DNA from: Neolewinella maritima
GTDB lineage: Bacteria > Bacteroidota > Bacteroidia > Chitinophagales > Saprospiraceae
Direction: 5' to 3'
NCBI RefSeq assembly: GCF_923081025.1
Contig: NZ_CAKLPZ010000001.1
Span: 682,001 to 746,000 of the forward strand
Length of the DNA: 64,000 nt
The translations under genes were made by a program, and so were the position numbers. The notes under the pieces were generated by a model, which saw only the letters and a list, made by a program, of their open reading frames with translations, searched no databases and was not told the DNA's origin. Below, one piece after another: positions 1-10,382 of this stretch. How positions within the stretch are numbered: the stretch's first letter is position 1; each line of letters starts with the position of its first letter.

Positions 1-3000
1 ATACATCTACGGTGGGTTCGGCTATGGGTTCGTCGACCGGGGTAGTGAAGCCGAGCATACCCATTTCCCGGCTGGTACCGCCACTACAGTTGGTGGCCGT
101 CTCACCCAGTCCGGTCGGCACAGCGCCCGCCAGGCTCAGGTGTAGCTTATCGAGCTGGGCTCCGGCTTCCCGGTAGGCAAAGTCGACGGTGTTGCTTCCT
201 GCGGTAAGGGCTACCGTGATCGGCAGCTTGTTCCAGTTGAAGCCGCTACCGTAGCGAATGCCTCCGCTCCACTTGTACCAGGCACTGCCGTTCACACGCA
301 CCCAGTACGAATCAGTCTGGTTGTTGGCCGCGCTGATACGGGCGAAGAGGGTATAGCTGCCGGTCGCCGCATCTTCCAGGGTAAACCGCAGGTAGTTAGC
401 GGCCTGGTCGGCGGGTGGCGTATTCATGGACCGACCCACGGGGAATACGGCGTAGCTACCATTTGCGGCAGCTGCGTCGCTGCCTACAGTCCAGCCAGCG
501 CCCACTGCACTACACTCTGCTTCCAGCCAGAAGGTGTTATTGCTTGCGGTCGGAGGTTCAGGTGGGGTAGGATCAGTCGGGTCGGGATCGGTGGGAGGTG
601 TCGTTCCGCCGCAGTTCTCCGCAGCGATTCCAATACCGGTCGGCAGGCCGGGTGTCTTGCTCAGGTACAGCTTATCGAGCTTCGTACCGTCCTCACGGAA
701 GGCAAAATCGATCGTATTCGCGCCCTGCTGCAGGACGGGCCGGTCACCGGTCAACTCGTTCCAGACAAAGCCCAGGCCCTGCCGGATACTGCCGTTCCAC
801 TTGTACCAGCTACCGTTGTTGATGCGTACCCAGAACGAGTCGTCGTTACCGTTGGCGGCATCTACCCGTGCATAGAGGAAGTATGCACCGGATGCTGCGT
901 TCGGTACGGCAAAGCGGATGCGGTTAGCGGGCACGTCTGCGGGTGCGGCGTTCATCGAATTTCCGTTCAGCACTACGGCGTAGCTTCCGTTCGAGGCGCT
1001 GGCCGTGTTGATCACGGTCCAGACACCACCCACCTCGGCACACTCTGCTTCGAGCGAGAAGGTCGACTGGGCGGTCGTGGGCGGTTCATTGGGGTCGGGC
1101 TCTTCACCACCATCATTCGTACAGCTGGCATCGGTCTCGCCCGTACCCGTTGGTGCGGTGGTCGACTGCGTGACGTGCAGTTTGTCCAGCTTAGCACCGT
1201 CTTCCCGGTACGCTACATCGATGATGTTATCGCCTTCATTCAGATTAAGGGCTACGGGCAGGCGATTCCAGTTGAAGGAGCCGCCCTGCTTGATTCCGCT
1301 GAACCACTTGTACCAGGCACCGCCGTTTGCGCGGATCCAGAAGGAATCATCCCCGCCGCCTGCCGCACTGATGCGGGCAAACAACTGGTAGCTTCCCCCC
1401 GCCACGCTCAGATCGAAGCGAATACGGTTAGTAGCCACGTCTCCGGGTGATGCCGTGTAAGCATTGCCCTGCATGACCACCGCATAACTTCCATTGGCAG
1501 CAGCAGCGTCCTCGACCACGGTCCAGGTGCCACCTACCGTAGCACACTCGGCCTCTAGCCAGGCAGTGGTAGGCAGGGTGCCTGGATCGGTCGGTGGTTC
1601 AGGATCCGTAGGTGGTTCGGGATCGGTAGGGGGCTCCGGGGTAGTAGGAGCAGTGGCAATGATAGCCACCACGTCGGTATCGGTAGCTCCCCGGTCATCC
1701 GTGACCGTGAGGGTGACGGAGTAGTTACCCGTAGCAAACGTTACGTCCGGAGTAGGTCCGTTAGCTGTGCCACCGTTCCAGGCCCAGGCGTAACTCACCA
1801 GCGTACCATCCAGGTCCTGCGAGGCACTTCCATCCAGGCGTACCAGCAGTGGGGCCTCACCCGTCGTGGGGTTAGCCGTGGCTACCGCAATGGGCGCGTC
1901 GTTCTCGGCCGGTGGTGGGGCCGTGCCGCTCACGATCACGCGGAAGGTGGAGCTGGCCGTCAGTCCGTTGAAGTCCGTCACGGTGACCGTGATGTTCTGT
2001 GTCGAGCCGACTGCTCCCGCCGGGGCGGTAATGCGGAAGGTGCCATCCAGCTCACCCAGTGCTATCCACGCGGGTAGGGGGGCACCCGATCCCAGCGTAG
2101 CCGAGTACTGTAGTACGTTACCCGGGAATCCGCGGGTGAAGGAGCTACTCACTACGTAGTCCGTAGCCTGGCCTACCCCTACCGTTACGTCGGCGATCGG
2201 TTTGGCTGTGGGTACACCTACCGGGCGGGCATTGATGATGTAGCTGGTATTGTCGTTCCAGTCACAGTTAGCGGTACCTACGCCACAGCCGCTCTCCACG
2301 AAGTCCTGGTTGACGATGTACTCATTGGGGATCACTTTACCGTTGCGGTCGATGGCCCGGTACACGCGCACACCCAGCACGTCCGGTTCGTACAGGTTGG
2401 TCCGGCTACCGCCGAAGGTGCTGTACCCGCCGATCATGATCTGGAAGGGTACGTTGATGTTGTCGACCGATTTGCCGGCTACTTCGTTGGAGCCCGCTAC
2501 GTCCGTACGGGGTAGCAGACTCTGGAAGTAAGTGCCATCATGGTTGAAGCGGAAGTTGTTGACCACGCTGTAGTTCTGATTGCGAAGCTCCGTGGGCGAT
2601 CCTCCTTCGCCGTGCAGTGCGGAGAGCGATACCATCCGCAAGGGCTTGCTGGGATCAGCCTGTACGAAGAACTTGCTGAGGATCATATCTCCCTCTTTGC
2701 CACTGTTGATGTCTTCATCCGACGGCACATTAGAGTACGGCCGTACGATGATCTCACCGTTCGCATCCCGTCCCATACGAGTATTGAAGGCGAAGGCGTC
2801 CATCACTTGCTGGGCGTCGATCTCGGCATTTCCTCCGATCAGCGACATATAGGCACCCCGGAAGGTTGCCAGGGTGAGTAGCCCATTCTCGGCATTAGAG
2901 GTCATCTTCAGTTGCTCCGTAATGAGGCGGGCATTGGGTCCACCGCTGGTCACGAAGCGCACCGTAGCGTCGACGTACTCGCCGGGCTCCACGATCAGGC

Positions 3001-6000
3001 CACCGTCCGGTATCGTTACCCCTTCGATCACGAAGTTGCGCGTATCGGTGGTCGTCAGCTCGTTGATGACCAGAGGCGCGGCACCCGCATTGTGGATACG
3101 CATCACGCTGTTGTCGCGCGTCCGTATCGGATACCCCTTATGGGTCTCGGATACGTTGTTGCGGTGGAAGGTAAAGAAGTCGTCGTAGGGGAATCCACGC
3201 TGGGTTCCCGGTACTTTGATCATATTCTCGATCCGTACCAGGGCACCCGTAGCGAGTGGTTGCTCGACGTGGTTCACCTTGACGTAGGTCATCTTCGTGT
3301 TGCTCTGCCCCAGGGCGCCGTTGTCGTCGATCGTCAGCTTACCGTCCTTCACTTCTACTACCCCCGACCGGTTGTCGTAGTAGCGGTTGGTGGGGTCGTA
3401 GTTGTCGACGATGGTCACTCCTTCGGCCCGCAGCGTGTGCGAGCTATTCAGGTCGTTGGGGTCTCCTACACCCAGTTCCACCCGGTAGAAGCCATTGGGT
3501 ACGGCGATCTCCCAGTCGGCCTGCTGACCATTCAGGCGGTCAAGCTGATTGCCGGAGCTGCGCAGCTTCGTCAGGTCGTCCGTAGCGTTGGTCACGCCCC
3601 GGCTGGCGCCGAACGCGTCCGCCTGCATATCCAGGGGGGAGCGCGTCAGTGCATTGATCCACCCGTAGGTCATGCCACCGGCGCGATTGCCGTACGCTTG
3701 ACCCTGATCGGCCACGTAGCCGGAGGGTGGAATGAAACTGTTGTCCTGGAAGTTGATCTGGACGTTGAAGTCCCCTCCGGTAGATCCGTTGTCGGTAGTC
3801 TCCGCGTAGGGCTTCACATTCGATAGAACGAATACGTAGTCCTGGTAGTCGCCATTACTGGCATCCTCGAAGCAGATCAGGTAGCTTCCCTCCAGCAGGC
3901 GGCTGGCGCGATCCCGCATGGGATATACCCGTACCCGGTGGGGTACCTCGGGGTTCAAATCATCCTGTGAGTAGCTCTTTCGATTGAAATAGTCAGACTG
4001 CAGGTACAGGCCGAACCCACCCTCCGGGGCGGTGAAGCTGCTGCTACCGGCCGTCAGTGGGGGGTACAATCGCTGAGCGTTTTCGATTCCATCAGCAATG
4101 CTGGCCACCTCCTGATGGGTCAGCGTGCTACCCGTGCGGGTATATACACCGAAGGGCAGCACTTCCGCGGGGGAGTAACGCGCTACGGGCGTCATCGTCA
4201 CGGGGCCGGGGCCGGCCGCGGCGAAGAACTTTGCGTCTACTTCATCACCCAGGAGGTCGGCCGTGGTGCCGTTCGCCAGTTTGCTCCAGCCTACGTTGAT
4301 GTCGTACCCCAGGGTTCTGACGATCGTCTGCAGGGCGGGCTCGTTATCTCCACCGTAGCCGCGGGTCTTCAGTGCGAAGAGGTCCACCGGATAGGGGGCT
4401 CCCTGGTTGCCGTCGCTGGCAAACACCAGTTCGCCGTACTGGTAACCCAGCGCATTGTAGTCCAGTACTGGCTTGTAGATGACGGTATAGTCCTGCGTGG
4501 CCGCGGGGGCGAGGGTCAGTGGCGAGGGACCGGTGACCCTGAACTGGGTAGCGTAGGGCCCCGTGAAGTAGCGGTTGGTGATGTGTAGATCGGCATCCCC
4601 TTCATTAGTGATGGTGATGGTCATGGTATCGGTAGTCGCACCGGGGCTATCGACCGTAGCCTGTAGTACGGCTTCGGAGGGGGCGGCTACGATCCGGGCG
4701 GTGGGAATGCTGGCATCCGCGACGCGCAGCAGCAGGATCTTCTGGTTGCCGCCGCCGTCCCGGTCGTACTGGGCTACGTACAGGTTGCCCGTGCTGGGGT
4801 CTTCCGTGATCTCCAGTGGATCATCCAGGCTTTGCAGTCCGGGGATATCGGCGAAGCTGCCGATAATGTCACCCGACTTATTACCGGGCTGTAGTACGAT
4901 GATATCGTCCTGACCGCTAAAGCGCGCTACCAGCAGCATGCCCTTGAGTTTGCCGTCGAAGGCATCGGAGGTATACTCCAGCGCGCCGTTGGGCGACTTA
5001 TTCATGCCGAAATCGTAAGCTACCTCGAGGTAATTGGGGTCGGCCGCCAGGTCTTCGGGGTACTTACTTACATCGCGGTAACTGGTCTCCAACTGGCCGG
5101 GTAAGCCCTGGTAGGCCAGACCGCCGTGATTGAGTACGAACTCGCCGCGGTAGGGATTGGGGTGACCGTGGTAGCTGCCCCCCTTGGTCTTGAACAACCA
5201 GTCTTTCTGGGTCTCTCCACCCAGCATGGCGGGGATGGTCAGATCGGTAAAGTAGGTACCGTTCGGGCGGCGTACCCCGATACCGGAGGTGTCCTGACTG
5301 CAGTAGGCAATCGAGGCGGGGGTATTGGGGGAGGTCGCGTTGTTGCCCGCCGTACCGTTGGTGGGTACGTAAGTCCAGCCATTGCTGTGGAAGACCATAT
5401 CGTACGCATTGCGGATGCCGGTGGCGTAGAGCGTCAGGGGGGAGTTTTGGGCGTAGGGATTATACGTCCCGTCGCTCATCGTGATGCTATTCGCTGGTGC
5501 CTGGTTGATCACCGTGATGTCCTCCGTGGTGAAGGCACTGAGTGGCAGCGTCGCGGGTAGCTTTTTCAGGTCAAGGCGCAGGACTGCCGCGGCTAGCAGA
5601 CTTTCGTCACGCATGCCCCAGGAGGGATCGGGTTCGCCACCGGCCGTGTTACTGCCCTGCAGGAAGAACAGGTCATCACCCGGGCCGAACACGATACTGT
5701 TCGTCAGGTGGTCCTTTTTGGACCGTGGCAGATGCTCTACTACGTCCTGTACATTTTGCAGCGTAGGGCCGGTGAGCCGGGTCAGCTTGCCGTCCCATTC
5801 CGGGCCATCGGTAAGGGTGACGGCACTGTGGGTCACGTAGGCGATCAGGTTGTCCGCCGTGGATTCCGGAGCGAAAGCGAGTCCTATAATGAAGCGCTCG
5901 TCGGAGTTGTGTACCGTAGCATCCAGGGGGTGGTCGCTACCCATCAGGGGGATAGAAAGCTCCTCCAGATCGTGTAGCGTACCGTCGGCGGCAATGGTCC

Positions 6001-7114
6001 AGCGCTTGATGGTCTCTCCGAGGGTGGAGGCGTAGAGTTTACCGTCGGGTCCGATGGTCAGGGTAGTGAAGCGGTCGGCGGTACCCGCGCCCAGGTTATT
6101 TCCACTGAGTTGGGTGAAGCTCACTCCGTCTAGGTCGGCGGGGCGGTTCGTGTCGTCTTCGGCCGCGGTCACAAACTGTGAGGTGAAGGTGCGGAAGGTG
6201 ATCCGGTCGTCCAGTTGGCCGATCCGGTTGGCCTGCACTCCTTCGATCGTGAATACATAGGCCGTGGCTGGCTTGAGGGGGGAGTTGGTGGTGAGCGTTA
6301 CGGCATCACCCCCGCCCGTATCGTTGGTATTGGAGGGCACTTCGAAGAGGCCGGCATCCGTCTGCTCGAAGAGCCGGATCCGGCCTACGATGCTCGCCTT
6401 ATCCAGCTCATAGTCGGGGGGCGTATTCACCGATACCGTCATCTGGAAGGAGTAGGGCGATACGTCGGTGGCTCCGTTAGCGGGTACTACGTCAGCAAAG
6501 AAGGCCTCGGGTTCGCCCGCCGCCGCGGCGATCGTCACGTAGGAGATCTTGGTGTTGTAGCCACCCTCCGCATCCAGCGTCAACCGCCCGTCGCTTACTT
6601 CCACTACGGCGCTTCCCGTGAATTGATTGACCGCACCGTATACCGTGGGCTGGTAGATCAGGTTGTAGCCCTCCGCATTGATGACGTGAATGGTGCCCAG
6701 CCGCCCCTCCGGGAAGAGATCGCCGGCCTGCACCGTTACCCGGTAGGTTCCGTTGGGTACGGCCACTTCCCAGGCACCGGGATCAGTGGGGCCGCGGTCA
6801 CCGCCTGTATCACCGTACTGCATGTGCATGAGCGTCTCATTCAGCACGTTCTGGTCGGGATCGGGCTTACGGTTGCGTCCGTTGCCGGCAAGGGTGAGGG
6901 GGATCGCGGTACCGGGAATGACCCAGCCGTAGCTGCGTCCGTTCTGCTCCTGGAAGGGCAGGCCGTAGTCCTGCAAGTAGGGAGCGGGTGCCGGGGTGAG
7001 GGCATCCGAGAAATTGATGTGGACGGTGTCCAGGCTTGCCTGTCCGAAGACGGTGCTGAATGGGCAGCACACGGACAGGAGTAGCGCTAGCGCTAGAGGG
7101 TTGAGGTAGTTCAT
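1..7114 (-). CDS. Giant T9SS-type modular surface protein A (malectin / propeller / CBM), 3' end outside window
   Basis: The frame stays open from an ATG at 7114 to the left edge (about 2371 codons); the C-terminus is cut off. A signal peptide (residues 1-24) is followed by a malectin-like domain (25-196), a Big_5/SbsA-like Ig domain (200-325), a glucose/sorbosone-dehydrogenase-like beta-propeller (335-798, with LPRSKKDHLTN and GIRNAYDMVF), a choice-of-anchor-D-like domain (808-920), an uncharacterised domain ending in DYQDYVFVLSNVKP (920-1100), a second malectin (1115-1285), the RIENMIKVPGTQRGFP module (1290-1650), an Ig-like putative domain, a PKD domain (1738-1820), a PEPPTD linker, and three Cys-bracketed carbohydrate-binding modules (LEAEC...C; 1850-2000, 2018-2170, 2190-2341). 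The visible end has SREMGMLGF, the motif that precedes the sorting domain in the paralogues at 10383 and 19033. So only the T9SS C-terminal domain should be missing. Likely an outer-surface carbohydrate-binding protein; substrate unknown. Confidence 0.9.
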   Translation of the reverse strand, partial: MNYLNPLALALLLSVCCPFSTVFGQASLDTVHINFSDALTPAPAPYLQDYGLPFQEQNGRSYGWVIPGTAIPLTLAGNGRNRKPDPDQNVLNETLMHMQYGDTGGDRGPTDPGAWEVAVPNGTYRVTVQAGDLFPEGRLGTIHVINAEGYNLIYQPTVYGAVNQFTGSAVVEVSDGRLTLDAEGGYNTKISYVTIAAAAGEPEAFFADVVPANGATDVSPYSFQMTVSVNTPPDYELDKASIVGRIRLFEQTDAGLFEVPSNTNDTGGGDAVTLTTNSPLKPATAYVFTIEGVQANRIGQLDDRITFRTFTSQFVTAAEDDTNRPADLDGVSFTQLSGNNLGAGTADRFTTLTIGPDGKLYASTLGETIKRWTIAADGTLHDLEELSIPLMGSDHPLDATVHNSDERFIIGLAFAPESTADNLIAYVTHSAVTLTDGPEWDGKLTRLTGPTLQNVQDVVEHLPRSKKDHLTNSIVFGPGDDLFFLQGSNTAGGEPDPSWGMRDESLLAAAVLRLDLKKLPATLPLSAFTTEDITVINQAPANSITMSDGTYNPYAQNSPLTLYATGIRNAYDMVFHSNGWTYVPTNGTAGNNATSPNTPASIAYCSQDTSGIGVRRPNGTYFTDLTIPAMLGGETQKDWLFKTKGGSYHGHPNPYRGEFVLNHGGLAYQGLPGQLETSYRDVSKYPEDLAADPNYLEVAYDFGMNKSPNGALEYTSDAFDGKLKGMLLVARFSGQDDIIVLQPGNKSGDIIGSFADIPGLQSLDDPLEITEDPSTGNLYVAQYDRDGGGNQKILLLRVADASIPTARIVAAPSEAVLQATVDSPGATTDTMTITITNEGDADLHITNRYFTGPYATQFRVTGPSPLTLAPAATQDYTVIYKPVLDYNALGYQYGELVFASDGNQGAPYPVDLFALKTRGYGGDNEPALQTIVRTLGYDINVGWSKLANGTTADLLGDEVDAKFFAAAGPGPVTMTPVARYSPAEVLPFGVYTRTGSTLTHQEVASIADGIENAQRLYPPLTAGSSSFTAPEGGFGLYLQSDYFNRKSYSQDDLNPEVPHRVRVYPMRDRASRLLEGSYLICFEDASNGDYQDYVFVLSNVKPYAETTDNGSTGGDFNVQINFQDNSFIPPSGYVADQGQAYGNRAGGMTYGWINALTRSPLDMQADAFGASRGVTNATDDLTKLRSSGNQLDRLNGQQADWEIAVPNGFYRVELGVGDPNDLNSSHTLRAEGVTIVDNYDPTNRYYDNRSGVVEVKDGKLTIDDNGALGQSNTKMTYVKVNHVEQPLATGALVRIENMIKVPGTQRGFPYDDFFTFHRNNVSETHKGYPIRTRDNSVMRIHNAGAAPLVINELTTTDTRNFVIEGVTIPDGGLIVEPGEYVDATVRFVTSGGPNARLITEQLKMTSNAENGLLTLATFRGAYMSLIGGNAEIDAQQVMDAFAFNTRMGRDANGEIIVRPYSNVPSDEDINSGKEGDMILSKFFVQADPSKPLRMVSLSALHGEGGSPTELRNQNYSVVNNFRFNHDGTYFQSLLPRTDVAGSNEVAGKSVDNINVPFQIMIGGYSTFGGSRTNLYEPDVLGVRVYRAIDRNGKVIPNEYIVNQDFVESGCGVGTANCDWNDNTSYIINARPVGVPTAKPIADVTVGVGQATDYVVSSSFTRGFPGNVLQYSATLGSGAPLPAWIALGELDGTFRITAPAGAVGSTQNITVTVTDFNGLTASSTFRVIVSGTAPPPAENDAPIAVATANPTTGEAPLLVRLDGSASQDLDGTLVSYAWAWNGGTANGPTPDVTFATGNYSVTLTVTDDRGATDTDVVAIIATAPTTPEPPTDPEPPTDPEPPTDPGTLPTTAWLEAECATVGGTWTVVEDAAAANGSYAVVMQGNAYTASPGDVATNRIRFDLSVAGGSYQLFARISAAGGGDDSFWIRANGGAWYKWFSGIKQGGSFNWNRLPVALNLNEGDNIIDVAYREDGAKLDKLHVTQSTTAPTGTGETDASCTNDGGEEPDPNEPPTTAQSTFSLEAECAEVGGVWTVINTASASNGSYAVVLNGNSMNAAPADVPANRIRFAVPNAASGAYFLYARVDAANGNDDSFWVRINNGSWYKWNGSIRQGLGFVWNELTGDRPVLQQGANTIDFAFREDGTKLDKLYLSKTPGLPTGIGIAAENCGGTTPPTDPDPTDPTPPEPPTASNNTFWLEAECSAVGAGWTVGSDAAAANGSYAVFPVGRSMNTPPADQAANYLRFTLEDAATGSYTLFARISAANNQTDSYWVRVNGSAWYKWSGGIRYGSGFNWNKLPITVALTAGSNTVDFAYREAGAQLDKLHLSLAGAVPTGLGETATNCSGGTSREMGMLGFTTPVDEPIAEPTVDV

Positions 7115-7451
7115 GGTGTTGTTCAAGTGCAAAAAACTGGGTTCTCACTAGGGTACTCAGAGAACGCAGCGGACAACAAATAGGATCGATGTCCGGAGTA
7201 TAGTAGTAGATAGCGTTCACAAGAATAGTGAATAAATAACACTTCCTACAGTGTCAAACGGGGGCTTTTGGCGCGATTTGCGCCGGTTTCAGCATGTAAA
7301 TCGAATTAGGTAAGCCAGGGTGCATACTTCACATTTGGAGTGAGACCTTAGCAATAGACCCAATTTGCCTGCTGAATCATCTCGTCATGCGTTTATGGCA
7401 TTCAGTTCGCAAAAAGTTACCGGCCGCGGCGAATGTTTTAGATTTCTTTAA
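7115..7451. other. Intergenic region between genes B and A
   Basis: No coding sequence found. It should hold the gene A promoter. A small hairpin (GGCGC-GATTT-GCGCC) sits at 7270-7284. No convincing TAnnTTTG element in the minus-strand direction was seen; CCTATTTG (around 7176-7183) is the closest. Confidence 0.5.
7116..7123 (-). promoter_or_regulatory. Shared leader box AACAACAC, gene A
   Basis: On the minus strand CACTTGAACAACACC ends directly before the ATG at 7114. The same AACAACAC octamer precedes the start codons of the genes starting at 18320, 37107 and 50766. It may be a translation-enhancing unstructured leader or a protein/sRNA target; function is inferred only from recurrence. 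Confidence 0.45.
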
Positions 7452-7486
7452 CAAAAAAGGGCCATGCGCCGGAAGCACATGACCCT
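7452..7486 (-). terminator. Rho-independent terminator of gene B
   Basis: Minus-strand reading: stem AGGGTCATGTGC / GCGCATGGCCCT (12 pairs with G-T wobbles), loop TTCCG, then TTTTTT. It lies 28 bp after the stop of the 898-residue gene. Confidence 0.8.
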
Positions 7487-7513
7487 GTCTAGGTCGGAAA
7501 AACGTAGTATTTG

Positions 7514-10210
7514 CTACCGCTTCACGAACGAGCGGACGGTACGCCGATCACCCGCGATGGTCTGCAGGTGGTACAGTCCGGCGGGAAGATCCGTCACATC
7601 CAGCTCCAGTTGCAGGCGTTCCGCCGGCTTTTCGTAGCTCAGGATACTTACGCGCCGTCCGTGCACATCGGTGAGTACTACGTTGACCGTGCCGGTAAAG
7701 GCGTCGCGCAGTTGTACCTGCAGGCGATCGGAGACTGGATTGGGGAACAAGCTAAGCTCCGGAGCCGCAGATGCGTCGTCGAACGCTGCCTCAGCTTCTA
7801 CACTGGCTACGCCGGCCTGTGCGACCTGTGCGCTACAGTTGCTGGCCGGGTTACCCAGGCCGGTGGGTATGGTAGTCCCCTTGGTCAGGAAGAGCTTATC
7901 CAGCCTGGTGCCGTCTTCCCGGTAGGCGAAGTCTACCGTGTTGGCTCCCTCGCGCAGGGGTAGGGTGAGGGGCAGCTGATTCCAGGTGAAGCCTTTCCCC
8001 TGCTCGATGCCCCGGTACCAGCGGTACCAGGCACCTCCGTTGACGCGTACCCAGAACGAATCGTCCAGGCCGCTGGGGGCGTCGATGCGGGCCCACAGCC
8101 GGTAGTTGCCGCTGGAGGCTCCGATCAGGGTGAAGCGTACGCGGTTAGCTGCTTCGTCGGCTGGTGCGGCCGAGGTGGAGTTACGTCCGGATACCACTAC
8201 GTACTGGCTGCCGGAGGCCGAGCCGGTCGACTGGCGCTGCCAGCGTGAGCCTACCTGCGCGCACTCCGCCTCTAACCAATAGATGCTGTTGCTCGGCGTG
8301 GCCGCGCAGTTGGTGCCCTGGCTGCCCGCACCAGAGGGGGCGGTACTGGTGGAGGTGATGTAAAGCTTGTCTAGTTCTGCACCGGATTCCCGGTACGCGA
8401 AATCAATTGTGTTGCTACCGGTGCGCAGGGTGACGCCGGGGGGCAGACGATTCCAGGCAAAATTACCGCTCTGGTCGATGCCCGAAGACCACTTGTACCA
8501 GCTGCCGCCGTTAGTGCGTACCCAGTACGAGTCGGTGTTGCCATCCCGCGCCTTGATGCGGGCAAATAGCTTGTAGCTGCCCGACCGGTCTACCTCGAAG
8601 ACGAAGCGGATGCGGTTGGCTGCCACGTCGCTCGGCGGACTGCTCATGGAGGTGCGCTCGGCGGTGACCGAGCCGCTGTTCAGCTTCCAGTTGGCGCCTA
8701 CCTGCGCGCATTCGGCTTCCAGCCAGTAGTGGCCCTCACCGGCGGGGGGGGCGGGCTCGTCGGGTGCGCTGTCGCCGATCACGTTCAGGGTCACGGTAGA
8801 CCGTACCTGGATGCGGTTGAGGTCAGTGGCCGTGACCTCGATGCGGTAGTCCCGACCGCTGGCCGAGCTGGGTGCATTAATGGATACTACGCCGGTGGCG
8901 CTATTGATCGTGACCCAGCTCGGTACACTGCCGCCGCCGGATAGCCGGGCAGAGTAAGTCAGCTGGTTGCCGGGGTAGCCCCGGCTGAAGGAGCCGCTTA
9001 CGTTGACGCTCTTGCGGGTGCTCACCTCGGCTACGATGTCACTGATGGACTTGGCCGTCGGCTTAGCCCGTGGCCGTACGTTGGTGACGTAGGCCACATT
9101 GTCATTCCAGTCACAGTTGTTATTGCCTGCGCCACAGCCGTTGCCTACGTAGTCCATAAGTACGATGTACTCGTTAGGGACCACCCGACCGCTGCCGTCT
9201 ACTACCTTATAAGTGCGTATGGCCAGCAGTTCGTTCTTGCGCTCGTTCGCTTTGTTGCCGCCGGTGCTGCGGTAGCCGGCCAGAATGATCTGGAATGGCT
9301 GACCGGTGGTGGCGGTAAAATCTCCGGCGGGATCCCTGGAGTCGTTGAGCAGGCGGGGCAGTAGCGTCTGGTGGTACAGATCGCCGTGGTTGTGGTTCAT
9401 CCCACCCACTCTACGCTCGCTGGCCTCGTCGCGAAACTCCGTGGAGGAGCCACCGGGACCGTGGAAGGCTGCCATCTGGATCGTTTGTACCGGTTTGTTG
9501 GGGTCGGCCTGTTCGTATATACCGGCCAGAATGAGGTCGCCCTCCAGGCCGCTGTTCACCCGACTGTCACTGGGGTAGAAGGAGCTGGGCCGTACCTGTA
9601 GGTTGCCGTTATCGTCTACCCCCATGCGGGTCTTGAAGCCGAAGGCATCCATGACCTGCTGCGCGTTGATCTCACTGCCGCCCTCGATGTACTGCATGTA
9701 GGCACCCCGGAAGGTGGCCCGCACGCTGGATGCGTTGTCGGCGTTGCTCTCCATGACCAGGGACTCGGTCACGAGCCGGCGGGTCTGGCCGCCGCTGGTC
9801 AGGAAGAGTACTTCCACGTCACGGAACGACTTCGGCGCGATCTGGAAACTGCCCGACGGGGCACCATTGATGCGGAAGTTACTGGTGTTCGTAGTGGTCA
9901 GCTTGGTGATCGTGAGCGTACCGCTGCCATCGTTGTGAATCCGCATCTTACTGCGGTCGGTGTACCGCATGGCCTGTCCGACGCTGTTGCGCTCGCGGTC
10001 AGAGCGGTGTAGGGTGAAGTAGTTTTCGGCCGGGAACCCCCGGTTCGTACCCGGAAGTTTGGTGAGGTTCTCGATGCGGACGATAGCGCCGCTCGCAGCC
10101 GGAGCGGATCCGGCAAACAGGCCGGGAGATAAGAGTAGGACCAGCAGACCGATCAGCCCGGACAAGGGGATAGCGGCCAACGGATTGGTACGGGTAAAAT
10201 TCCAGAACAT
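7514..10210 (-). CDS. T9SS-sorted protein B: RIEN/PGT module, Ig-like domain and two CBMs
   Basis: 898 residues, the smallest of the five-gene family. An N-terminal signal/membrane segment (about residues 14-40) is followed by the RIENLTKLPGTNRGFP module (43-385), which has a choice-of-anchor-D-like first part and a second part starting EINAQQVMDAFGF and ending GCGAGNNNCDWNDN...VRPRAKP. Then come a putative Ig-like domain (390-480, sequence ending in a VTLNV strand), two carbohydrate-binding modules each running from YWLEAECAQVG to a closing Cys (495-640 and 645-800), and a T9SS type A sorting domain (815-898; LSLFPNPVSDRLQV ... LPAGLYHLQTI ... SFVKR). The architecture matches the C-terminal third of gene A without propeller or malectin domains. 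Predicted secreted, surface-attached, sugar-binding; no catalytic motif recognised. It has its own terminator, and the leader has only a partial form of the AACAACAC box. Confidence 0.9.
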   Translation of the reverse strand: MFWNFTRTNPLAAIPLSGLIGLLVLLLSPGLFAGSAPAASGAIVRIENLTKLPGTNRGFPAENYFTLHRSDRERNSVGQAMRYTDRSKMRIHNDGSGTLTITKLTTTNTSNFRINGAPSGSFQIAPKSFRDVEVLFLTSGGQTRRLVTESLVMESNADNASSVRATFRGAYMQYIEGGSEINAQQVMDAFGFKTRMGVDDNGNLQVRPSSFYPSDSRVNSGLEGDLILAGIYEQADPNKPVQTIQMAAFHGPGGSSTEFRDEASERRVGGMNHNHGDLYHQTLLPRLLNDSRDPAGDFTATTGQPFQIILAGYRSTGGNKANERKNELLAIRTYKVVDGSGRVVPNEYIVLMDYVGNGCGAGNNNCDWNDNVAYVTNVRPRAKPTAKSISDIVAEVSTRKSVNVSGSFSRGYPGNQLTYSARLSGGGSVPSWVTINSATGVVSINAPSSASGRDYRIEVTATDLNRIQVRSTVTLNVIGDSAPDEPAPPAGEGHYWLEAECAQVGANWKLNSGSVTAERTSMSSPPSDVAANRIRFVFEVDRSGSYKLFARIKARDGNTDSYWVRTNGGSWYKWSSGIDQSGNFAWNRLPPGVTLRTGSNTIDFAYRESGAELDKLYITSTSTAPSGAGSQGTNCAATPSNSIYWLEAECAQVGSRWQRQSTGSASGSQYVVVSGRNSTSAAPADEAANRVRFTLIGASSGNYRLWARIDAPSGLDDSFWVRVNGGAWYRWYRGIEQGKGFTWNQLPLTLPLREGANTVDFAYREDGTRLDKLFLTKGTTIPTGLGNPASNCSAQVAQAGVASVEAEAAFDDASAAPELSLFPNPVSDRLQVQLRDAFTGTVNVVLTDVHGRRVSILSYEKPAERLQLELDVTDLPAGLYHLQTIAGDRRTVRSFVKR

Positions 10211-10319
10211 GTAAAGCGTGTTGGGGGGGTTAGCTCATTATAGCGGCTGCTAAGATACTGTTTGTACATCGAATGTCCGCACACTGTACTGTACACTGCA
10301 CCTGCGGCCGCGCCCCTAC

Positions 10320-10353
10320 GAAAATGGGGCCACGTCAAATGACGCGACCCCAT
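10320..10353 (-). terminator. Rho-independent terminator of gene C
   Basis: Minus strand: ATGGGGTCGCGTCA, loop TT, TGACGTGGCCCCAT, then TTTT; all 14 positions pair if G-T wobbles are allowed. It lies 29 bp after the stop codon of the 2645-residue gene. Confidence 0.8.
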
Positions 10354-10382
10354 CCTAGCAACAAAGGATTCCGATTACGGAA

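Noticed and set aside
1580-1650. PEPPTD repeat in gene A as a DNA-level microsatellite or regulatory repeat
   Set aside because: It is in frame and encodes a Pro/Glu/Thr linker between PKD and CBM domains, an ordinary spacer in such proteins.
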